Assembly: GCA_025928415.1 (NCBI GenBank)
Contig: JAICJK010000164.1
Location: 1 to 6,314 of the forward strand
From: Solirubrobacteraceae bacterium
GTDB taxonomy: Bacteria > Actinomycetota > Thermoleophilia > Solirubrobacterales > Solirubrobacteraceae
Direction of reading: 5' to 3'
DNA: 6,314 nucleotides
Notes under the pieces: model-generated
Told to the model about the DNA's origin: nothing
What the model saw: only the letters and a program-made list of their open reading frames with translations
The model's database searches: none
Part shown: positions 1 through 6,314 of the stretch, piece by piece
Position numbering within the stretch: the first letter of the stretch is position 1
Layout of the letters: every line of letters starts with the position of its first letter
Program-made: the position numbers and the translations under genes

Positions 1-1
1 C

Positions 2-79
2 CACTACGCGGACCTCGGCCGCGACGTCGGCGCGATGCTGCTGGCGGCGGCGCCCGCCGGGCAGCCCGCGCCGCGCTGA
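2..79 (+). CDS. C-terminal end of an unidentified protein (partial)
   Basis: An open frame enters from the left edge and ends with TGA at 77-79, giving a 25-residue tail that reads HYADLGRDVGAMLLAAAP and then a short Ala/Pro/Arg-rich end. Every codon in it ends in G or C except the stop, as expected of a real gene in this genome. A GC-rich hairpin follows about 30 bases after the stop, which also fits a gene end. The visible tail is too short to assign a family, and no catalytic motif can be seen. The alternative is that this is non-coding GC-rich DNA. Confidence 0.45.
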   Translation, partial: HYADLGRDVGAMLLAAAPAGQPAPR

Positions 80-107
80 GCGGCGCGGGCGGCCGACGGG
101 CCTGCCC

Positions 108-134
108 GGGACCCGTCGCCCGCCGGCGGGTCCC
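108..134 (+). terminator. GC-rich hairpin, possible terminator of the left-edge gene
   Basis: Bases 108-115 (GGGACCCG) are perfectly complementary to 127-134 (CGGGTCCC) around an 11-base loop, beginning 29 bases after the TGA at 77-79. No T-run follows, so it is not a classical intrinsic terminator. U-less hairpins are proposed to terminate in some actinobacteria. A competing stem, GACGGG at 95-100 with CCCGTC at 112-117, uses part of the same arm. In such GC-rich DNA the structure could be chance. Confidence 0.35.
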
Positions 135-219
135 CAATCGCGCGGCGGGCGACATCCCGAGGGTCCAGCGTCGAGGAAGAGGAGCTCGACGACCCGGTGA
201 TCGACCGGTAACCGGCGCG

Positions 220-630
220 ATGGGCGCGCGCTGGACGGACGTCCGAGCGCGGCACGGGGCCGGCCACAGCCTGATCGTGGTCGCCCTGCACGACACGCTC
301 ACCGCGGCCGAGCGCAACCTGCAGCGGATGGGGGAGCACGAGCGGCTGCGCGACGTCCGCACGTTCTTCCAGTACGCCACGGTGCAGGGCTTCTGCGAGC
401 CGATCGAACGCATCACCGGCCGGCGCGTGCGCTCGTTCGTCGGCGGGATGGACACCCAGACCGACATGGCTGATCGAGGCCTTCGAGCTGTGGCCCGAGG
501 GCACCGACGCCCCACCGCGCTGGGAGGCCGCCGACACGAGCCGAGCGCCGGGCAGCCGAGGCGCCCCCGGCCGAACACGATGCGAACCCGAAAGTGCGGA
601 TCGACGGTCGCGATCTCCCCGACGCGATAG
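220..630 (+). pseudogene. Decayed MpsC-like (DUF2294 family) gene, N-terminally truncated and frameshifted
   Basis: From the ATG at 220 the frame reads like the MpsC/DUF2294 family (PF10057): a VRARHGAGHSLIVVALHD strand region, TLTAAERNL, MGEHERLRDVRTFFQ, and the family signature ERITGRRVRSFVGGMD. Family members usually have about 25-30 more residues ahead of this point and none are visible, so the 5' end appears missing. After codon DMA near 465-471 the family sequence moves to the next frame, where IEAFELWPEGTDAPP resumes at 473. Removing one base near 470-472 would restore continuity. In the original frame the tail turns into Arg/Pro-rich nonsense and stops at 628-630. The recovered frame has no stop and runs straight into the frame of the next gene. 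In Staphylococcus aureus MpsC is linked to a membrane-potential and bicarbonate-uptake system; here no partner gene is present. A sequencing error at the shift cannot be excluded, but the missing N-terminus also argues for decay. The family call is from memory of its motifs. Confidence 0.6.
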
Positions 631-652
631 CGCGTCTGCCCGACGACCGCGA

Positions 653-1639
653 ATGAAGACGTTTCCTCCGTGGAGCCCTACGGCAGGGATCGACCGAGAC
701 CCCGATAGCTTTGCGAGTGTGGATCTCCGGCGTCGCATCATCTCCCGCCGGGGCGAGTTCCTGCTCTTCGCGCTGACCCCGCCACGGTTGTCGACCACCC
801 CGGAGCAGGCCCAGGAGATCGCTGATGTCACCTTCGAGCGCCTAGAGCCCCTCGACGTCGACGGCCTGATCCTCTACGACATCGATGACGAGGCCGACCG
901 CAACCCCGAGGAACGGCCGTTTCCGTTCCTGCCGACCATGGACCCGGCCGACTACCTGGAACGCCACCTCAAGACCTGGCGCACGCCGGTCGTGGTCTAC
1001 CGCGCGACGGCGAAGTACACCGAGGAAGAGCTCCGCGACTGGATCGGGTCCCAGGATGCCGCCAATCGGATGGCCGTCTTCGTCGGTGCCTCCTCCCGCA
1101 AGAAGCGTGTCGCCACGACGCTCCGCAGGGCTCAACAGCTCCGCACCGAGGCCGGCCCCGACCTGCTCCTCGGCGCCGTCGCGATCCCCGAGCGGCACAC
1201 TCTCAAAGGTGACGAGCACCTTGGCCTGGTCGCCAAGCAGGAGGCCGGCTGCTCCTACTTCGTCACCCAGGTCGTCTACGACGTCAACGCCGCCAAGAAC
1301 CTGGTATCCGACTATGCCTATGCGTGCCGCGACCGCGGACGCGATCCGGTCCCGATCGTGTTCACCTTCTCGGTCTGCGGCTCGACGAAGACCTTGGAGT
1401 TCCTCCGATGGCTCGGCGTCGACGTCCCGCGCTGGATCGAAAACGACCTGCGCCACGCCGACGACACCCTCGACGCGTCCCTCGAGCATGCCGAGACAAC
1501 CGCGCTCGAGCTGATGTCCTTCTGCCGCCGCCTGGGCGTCCCGTTCGGCATCAACGTCGAGTCCGTCTCGATCCGCAGGGTGGAGATCGAGGCGAGCGTG
1601 CGACTGGCGGAGCGGCTCCGGGGCAACTTGGCACGCTGA
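653..1639 (+). CDS. Methylenetetrahydrofolate reductase-like protein (MetF superfamily, non-canonical active site)
   Basis: This encodes 328 residues with the layout of the MTHFR TIM barrel. LRRRIISRRGEFLLFALTPP (25-44) corresponds to the first strand, GAVAIPERH (174-182) to the GGVCYPEKH region, EAGCSYFVTQVVYD (197-210) to the AGA-ITQ-FFD motif, and FLRWLGVDVPRWI (250-262) to the conserved FGV-P segment. Gln206 matches the substrate-contacting Gln183 of E. coli MetF. The catalytic Glu28 of MetF (FEFFPP) is replaced by Ala40 (FALTPP), and the flavin-tuning Asp120 (GD) aligns with Ala146 (FVGAS). Canonical NAD(P)H-dependent methylene-THF reduction is therefore doubtful; a related C1-folate or flavin role is possible. 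ATG 653 lacks a clear Shine-Dalgarno, and the frame is open far upstream with no other start. GTG 719 (residue 23), just before the conserved VDLRRRI, is a credible alternative start. Its codons are less strictly GC-ending than those of the pyr genes. No folate or methionine gene adjoins it. Confidence 0.8.
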   Translation: MKTFPPWSPTAGIDRDPDSFASVDLRRRIISRRGEFLLFALTPPRLSTTPEQAQEIADVTFERLEPLDVDGLILYDIDDEADRNPEERPFPFLPTMDPADYLERHLKTWRTPVVVYRATAKYTEEELRDWIGSQDAANRMAVFVGASSRKKRVATTLRRAQQLRTEAGPDLLLGAVAIPERHTLKGDEHLGLVAKQEAGCSYFVTQVVYDVNAAKNLVSDYAYACRDRGRDPVPIVFTFSVCGSTKTLEFLRWLGVDVPRWIENDLRHADDTLDASLEHAETTALELMSFCRRLGVPFGINVESVSIRRVEIEASVRLAERLRGNLAR

Positions 1640-1653
1640 CGTGGGGCCTTGAC

Positions 1654-1892
<239 letters not shown>

Positions 1893-1903
1893 GTGCGCTG
1901 GTC

Positions 1904-1909
1904 AGCGTA
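1904..1909 (-). promoter_or_regulatory. Possible -10 box of the tRNA-Arg gene
   Basis: On the minus strand TACGCT (fits TANNNT) lies 11 bases upstream of the mature tRNA 5' end, placing a start site a few bases before the tRNA. No good -35 hexamer is seen at the usual distance. Confidence 0.35.
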
Positions 1910-1981
1910 CAGCGGTCGTGCGGGGCGAGGACCGGCCCGCCGGGCGGCGCGCGGCGGGTGCGGTGGGTCCCGGGGGGCCAC

Positions 1982-1987
1982 TACCCT
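1982..1987 (+). promoter_or_regulatory. Possible -10 box of the RNase Z gene
   Basis: TACCCT fits TANNNT and sits 9 bases before the preferred GTG start at 1997. Transcription would then begin around 1994, giving an almost leaderless mRNA, a common arrangement in actinobacteria. No convincing -35 is visible. If correct, it rules out the earlier GTG at 1958 as start. Confidence 0.3.
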
Positions 1988-1996
1988 CGCAGGCCC

Positions 1997-2941
1997 GTGG
2001 ACCTGTCGCTGTTCTTCGCCGGCACGGCCGGCTCCATGCCCACCGCCCGTCGCGGCCTGCCGGCCGTCCTGCTGCGGCGCGGGGGCGATCGGATCCTCTT
2101 CGACTGCGGGGAGGGGACCCAGCGCCAGCTCGTGCGCAGCGTCGGGCTGCCGGACGTCGGCGCGGTCTTCCTGACCCACTTCCACGCCGACCACTGGCTC
2201 GGGCTGCCGGGCATGCTGAAGTCCTTCGCGCTGCGCGACCGCGAGCGGTCGCTGACCGTCTACGGCCCGCCGGGGCTGAAGGAGCTCATGGGCGCGCTGC
2301 GGTTCGTCTACGGGCGGCTGCCCTACCCGTTCTCGATCGTCGAGCTGGAGGCCGGCGACTGGGTCGAGTTCGACGGCTACGACATCGCCGCGTTCAACGT
2401 CCGCCACCGCGGCCAGGCCTTCGGCTACGCGATCGCCGAGGAGGAGCGCCCCGGGCGCTTCGACCCCGAGCGCGCCCGCGAGCTCGGGGTCGCGTTCGGC
2501 CCGGACTTCGGCCGCCTGCAGCGCGGGGAGGCCGTCGGCGACGTCGCGCCCGACCAGGTCGTCGGCGCGCCGCGGCCCGGCCGCCGCCTCGTGCTGTCCG
2601 GGGACACCGCGCCCTGCGACGCCCTGCGCGACGCCGCCGCCGGCGCGGACGTCCTCGTCCACGAGGCGACGTTCGCCGAGAGCGAGCTCGAGCGCGCCCG
2701 CCAGACGGGCCACTCGACCGCTCGCCAGGCGGCCGAGATCGCCGAGGAGGCCGGCGTGGGCCTGCTCGCGCTGACCCATGTCTCGACCCGCTACCTCGGC
2801 CGCGAGCTGCTCGACGAGGCGCGCGCCGTGTTCCCGGCCACCGTCCTGCCGCGGGACTTCGACGCGATCGAGGTGCCGCTGGCCGAGAAGGGCGCCCCGG
2901 AGCTCGTGCGCTTCGAGCCCGGGGCGCGGGCCCCGGCGTGA
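1997..2941 (+). CDS. rnz: Ribonuclease Z (tRNA 3'-processing endonuclease)
   Basis: Metallo-beta-lactamase-fold endonuclease that cuts tRNA precursors lacking CCA just after the discriminator base. The 314 residues match the short bacterial form (about 305-320). The zinc motif is T60-H61-F-H63-A-D65-H66, followed by GLPGML. Other metal ligands are His137 (NVRHRGQAFGY), Asp203 (LSGDT) and His261 (THVSTRY). The LVHEATF motif lies at 220-226 and the GHST motif at 238-241. The substrate-arm sequence is AFGPDFGRLQRGE (166-178). I chose GTG 1997 because VDLSLFFAGTAGSMPT is the usual family N-terminus; a GTG at 1958 would add 13 residues that do not look like the family. A weak AGG lies 4 bases upstream. 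The gene diverges from tRNA-Arg(CCG), which lacks CCA and is thus a likely substrate. It ends 13 bases before the PASTA gene, suggesting co-transcription. Confidence 0.95.
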   Translation: MDLSLFFAGTAGSMPTARRGLPAVLLRRGGDRILFDCGEGTQRQLVRSVGLPDVGAVFLTHFHADHWLGLPGMLKSFALRDRERSLTVYGPPGLKELMGALRFVYGRLPYPFSIVELEAGDWVEFDGYDIAAFNVRHRGQAFGYAIAEEERPGRFDPERARELGVAFGPDFGRLQRGEAVGDVAPDQVVGAPRPGRRLVLSGDTAPCDALRDAAAGADVLVHEATFAESELERARQTGHSTARQAAEIAEEAGVGLLALTHVSTRYLGRELLDEARAVFPATVLPRDFDAIEVPLAEKGAPELVRFEPGARAPA

Positions 2942-2954
2942 GGCGGGCCGCGGC

Positions 2955-3329
2955 ATGAGGCGCGTCCCGGGCGGGCTGTCCCTCGCCCTCGCCGCGGCGA
3001 CCGGCTTCCTCGCCGGCGTCGTGCTCGTCGCCGCGCTCGGCGGCGCCAAGGGCGTGACGCGCACGGTGACCGAGCGCGCGGCCGCCCCCGCCGTCACCAC
3101 CACCGCGGGCACCGTCGTCGTCCGCACGGCGGTCCCGGACCTCGCCGGCCAGCCGCTCGACCTGGCGAAGGACCGCCTGGCGCGCGCCCGCTTCGAGGTC
3201 GACGTCCGGGGCGGCGGGCTGTTCGGCGTCGTCGACGAGGGCAACTGGGAGGTCACCGGCCAGGATCCGGCGCCGGGGACGTTCCTGGAGCAGGGCTCCA
3301 CGGTGCACGTGGACGTCGACCGCCGCTGA
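2955..3329 (+). CDS. Small membrane-anchored protein with one PASTA domain
   Basis: This encodes 124 residues. A short basic N-terminus (MRR) precedes one hydrophobic segment at about 8-29 (rich in A, L, V, G), with no signal-peptidase or lipobox cysteine visible. The protein is therefore probably anchored by its N-terminus with the rest outside. A Thr/Val/Ala linker (about 30-57) leads to a single PASTA domain at about 58-122, shown by TAVPDLAGQPLDLAKDRLAR, then GQDPAPGTFLEQGSTVHVDV. PASTA domains occur on PknB-type kinases and penicillin-binding proteins and can bind peptidoglycan or muropeptides. This protein has no kinase or transpeptidase part, so an enzymatic role is unlikely. A role in cell-wall sensing or scaffolding is only inferred. 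The ATG is 13 bases after the rnz stop, with GAGGCGGG as a poor ribosome binding site. Likely cotranscribed with rnz. Confidence 0.82.
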   Translation: MRRVPGGLSLALAAATGFLAGVVLVAALGGAKGVTRTVTERAAAPAVTTTAGTVVVRTAVPDLAGQPLDLAKDRLARARFEVDVRGGGLFGVVDEGNWEVTGQDPAPGTFLEQGSTVHVDVDRR

Positions 3330-3359
3330 GCGCACCCCGGTTCCGGCGGGTGGGCCTGC

Positions 3360-3365
3360 TAGATT
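3360..3365 (+). promoter_or_regulatory. Probable -10 box of the pyr operon promoter
   Basis: TAGATT (fits TANNNT) lies 30 bases after the PASTA gene stop. It predicts a start site near 3371-3373, exactly where the PyrR hairpin begins. No clear -35 is found; TTCCGG at 3341 is too close. The leader would be only about 40 bases, too short for an attenuator. Confidence 0.45.
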
Positions 3366-3372
3366 CGCGTCG

Positions 3373-3406
3373 TCCTTTAACCCGGTCCCGTGAGGCCAGG
3401 AAGGAG
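3373..3406 (+). promoter_or_regulatory. PyrR-binding mRNA stem-loop that sequesters the pyrR ribosome binding site
   Basis: The RNA folds as UCCUU (3373-3377) with AAGGA (3401-3405), a 5'-side UAA bulge (3378-3380), CC (3381-3382) with GG (3399-3400), a C3383/A3398 mismatch, GGUC (3384-3387) with GGCC (3394-3397), and a hexaloop CCGUGA (3388-3393). The hexaloop fits CNGNGA, the known PyrR recognition loop, and a bulged lower stem is typical of PyrR sites. The 3' arm contains the Shine-Dalgarno AAGGAG (3401-3406), 7 bases before the pyrR ATG. No terminator or antiterminator is present between the hairpin and the gene. Regulation should therefore be by blocking translation when PyrR holds UMP or UTP, as described for mycobacterial PyrR, rather than by attenuation as in Bacillus. 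Confidence 0.85.
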
Positions 3407-3413
3407 CCCCCAG

Positions 3414-3965
3414 ATGTCCCCCGACACGGTCGTCCTCGACCGCGATGCCATGCGCCGCACCCTCGTGCGGATCGCCCACGAGATCGTCGAGCACGGCGCC
3501 GGCCCGCAGGATCTCGTCATCGTCGGCATCCACCGCCGCGGCGCCGTCCTGGCCACCCGACTCAAGCGGCTGCTGGACGAGCTGCTGGACGCCGACGTCC
3601 CGCTCGGCGACCTCGACATCTCCTTCTACCGCGACGACGTCGCGACGCGCCCCGACCAGCCGGTGGTCCACGCCTCGCACGTCGAGGTGCCGCTCGAGGG
3701 CCGCACGGTGGTCATCGTCGACGACGTCCTCTACACCGGGCGCACGGTGCGCGCGGCGATCGAGGCGCTGTTCGACTACGGCCGCCCGGCCCGGGTCCAG
3801 CTCGCCGTCCTCGCCGACCGCGGCCACCGCGAGCTGCCGATCCGGCCCGACTACGTGGGCAAGAACCTGCCGACGTCGCGCCACGAGCGCGTCAACGTGG
3901 CGGTCGCCGAGCTCGACGGGCGCGACGAGGTCACGATCACGACCCTCGAGACGGTGGCGGCATGA
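3414..3965 (+). CDS. pyrR: Bifunctional pyr operon regulator / uracil phosphoribosyltransferase PyrR
   Basis: This encodes 183 residues, the normal PyrR length. PyrR binds the pyr mRNA leader when loaded with UMP and can also convert uracil plus PRPP to UMP. The PRPP-binding signature VVIVDDVLYTGRT lies at 99-111. The PyrR-specific stretch DRGHRELPIRPDYVGKNLPT (135-154) forms part of the uracil/UMP pocket. The IVGIHRRGAVLA turn (36-47) and DISFYRDD (68-75) are also family features. ATG 3414 is chosen because AAGGAG sits 7 bases upstream; an in-frame GTG at 3390 falls in the regulatory hexaloop and is very unlikely as a start. PyrR most likely represses its own translation through the overlapping hairpin and, by coupling, that of pyrB and pyrC. 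Its TGA overlaps the pyrB ATG (ATGA). Confidence 0.97.
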   Translation: MSPDTVVLDRDAMRRTLVRIAHEIVEHGAGPQDLVIVGIHRRGAVLATRLKRLLDELLDADVPLGDLDISFYRDDVATRPDQPVVHASHVEVPLEGRTVVIVDDVLYTGRTVRAAIEALFDYGRPARVQLAVLADRGHRELPIRPDYVGKNLPTSRHERVNVAVAELDGRDEVTITTLETVAA

Positions 3966-4923
3966 GGCACCTCCTGTCGATCGAGGACCTCGACCGCGCG
4001 GCGATCGAGCGCATCTGCGACCGCGCCGCGTCCTTCTCCGAGGTCGCCGAGCGCGAGATCAAGAAGGTCCCCGCGCTGCGCGGGCGCACGGTCCTGAACC
4101 TCTTCTACGAGGCGTCGACGCGCACGCGCTCGTCGTTCGAGCTGGCGGCGAAGCGGCTCAGCGCCGACGTCGTGAACTTCGCGGTCAGCGGCTCGAGCGT
4201 CGAGAAGGGCGAGTCGCTGAAGGACACGGTGCTGACGCTCGGCGCGCACCGGCCGGACGCGATCGTCATCCGCACGCCGTGGGCGGGCGCCGCGGCGCTG
4301 GTCACCCACTGGACCGACGCGGCGATCGTCAACGCCGGCGACGGCAAGCACGAGCACCCGACGCAGGCCCTGCTCGACGTCCACACGCTCCGGCGCCGCC
4401 TGGGCGGGATCGACGGCGCCGACATCTGGATCGTCGGCGACGTCCTGCACTCGCGCGTCGCGCGCTCGAACATCCTGGCCTTCCAGACGATGGGCGCGAA
4501 GGTCACGGTCTGCGGCCCGCCGACGCTCATCCCGCGCGGCATCGAGGCGCTCGGCTGCGACGTCCGGTACGACCTCGGCGAGCTCTCGCAGGCCGACGTG
4601 GTCTACGCGCTGCGGATGCAGCACGAGCGAATGGACCAGGCCTGGGTGCCCTCGCTGCGCGAGTACGCGGCGCTGTTCCAGGTCAACGGGCGGCGCCTGC
4701 ACCCGCGCCAGGTGCTCATGCACCCGGGGCCGGTCAACCGGGGGGTCGAGCTGAGCGGCGAGGTCGTCGACTCGCCGCAGGCGCTGATCGCCCAGCAGGT
4801 CGAGGCCGGCGTCGTGGTCCGGATGGCCGTGCTCTACGAGGTCCTGGCCGGCGCCCGCGCCGGCGGGCCGACCGACGACGCCGGCCCGCCGCGCGACCGG
4901 GCGTCGCACCCGGCGGGGGTCGC

Positions 4924-4927
<4 letters not shown>
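3962..4927 (+). CDS. pyrB: Aspartate carbamoyltransferase catalytic subunit
   Basis: Catalyses carbamoyl phosphate plus L-aspartate to N-carbamoyl-aspartate, the second step of UMP synthesis, as a cytoplasmic trimer with shared active sites. The carbamoyl-phosphate motif STRTR is at 52-56 in FYEASTRTRSSFE. The mobile loop SGSSVEKGESLKD lies at 76-88, HEHPTQALLD at 130-139 and VLHSRVARSN at 161-170. The aspartate-loop LRMQHER is at 217-223 and HPGPVNRG at 254-261. Length is 321, slightly longer than typical (about 305-311). The last 25 residues are a Gly/Ala/Pro/Arg/Asp-rich tail with no recognisable fold. The start is the ATG overlapping the pyrR stop; there is no good Shine-Dalgarno, which suggests translational coupling. 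No pyrI regulatory-chain gene lies between pyrB and pyrC, so allosteric control by PyrI is not expected from this locus. Its TGA overlaps the pyrC ATG. Confidence 0.97.
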
Positions 4928-6278
<1,351 letters not shown>

Positions 6279-6282
<4 letters not shown>

Positions 6283-6314
6283 GCGGCGGGATGTTGCGCA
6301 GCAACTCCCAAGGC
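6279..6314 (+). CDS. Start of the next pyr operon gene (partial, unidentified)
   Basis: An ATG overlaps the pyrC stop in the same ATGA fashion as pyrR/pyrB and pyrB/pyrC, and the frame stays open to the right edge (MSGGMLRSNSQG, 12 residues). The position in the operon suggests carA (carbamoyl-phosphate synthase small subunit), or the small membrane gene that follows pyrC in mycobacteria, but 12 residues cannot decide. A second in-frame ATG at 6291 is possible. The codons TTG and CAA are unusual for this region. Confidence 0.5.

Noticed and set aside
1958..1996. Earlier GTG start for RNase Z
   Set aside because: The 13 added residues do not resemble the family N-terminus, and the -10-like box at 1982 would fall inside the coding region.
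3390..3413. Upstream in-frame GTG start for pyrR
   Set aside because: It lies inside the PyrR hexaloop and ahead of the clear Shine-Dalgarno; the ATG at 3414 has the right spacing.
3330..3413. Bacillus-type transcription attenuator (terminator plus antiterminator) before pyrR
   Set aside because: Only one stem-loop fits in the short leader, and no T-run terminator is present.

Overview
The window is very GC-rich, and in most of its genes nearly every codon ends in G or C. The operon order pyrR-pyrB-pyrC, a PyrR-binding hairpin that covers the ribosome binding site, a short RNase Z and a tRNA without an encoded CCA all fit a high-GC actinobacterium. A deep lineage such as Thermoleophilia is possible, but that is an inference and not demonstrated. 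No intact transposase, integrase, CRISPR array or rRNA is visible.

Left part (1-1820). The end of an unidentified gene is followed by a GC-rich hairpin. Next comes a decayed gene of the MpsC/DUF2294 family, which lacks its N-terminus and carries a one-base frameshift near 470. After it lies an intact gene for a methylenetetrahydrofolate-reductase-like protein (653-1639). Two carboxylates that matter in E. coli MetF are absent from this protein, so it may not be an ordinary MTHFR. A short doubtful reading frame and a small hairpin follow, up to a tRNA gene. This part has looser codon use than the rest and looks like an accessory or decaying stretch ending at a tRNA.

Centre (1820-3329). A tRNA-Arg(CCG) gene on the minus strand faces away from an RNase Z gene, which encodes the enzyme that trims tRNA 3' ends. 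A small membrane-anchored protein with a single PASTA domain follows RNase Z after a 13-base gap.

Right part (3330-6314). This is the front of the de novo pyrimidine operon. A -10-like box lies just upstream of a textbook PyrR-binding stem-loop, whose 3' arm contains the Shine-Dalgarno of pyrR. pyrR (regulator), pyrB (aspartate transcarbamoylase) and pyrC (dihydroorotase) then follow, joined by 4-base ATGA overlaps. A further gene begins with the same overlap at the end of pyrC and runs out of the window. PyrB and PyrC catalyse steps 2 and 3 of UMP synthesis. PyrR loaded with UMP should clamp the leader hairpin and shut off translation of the coupled operon.
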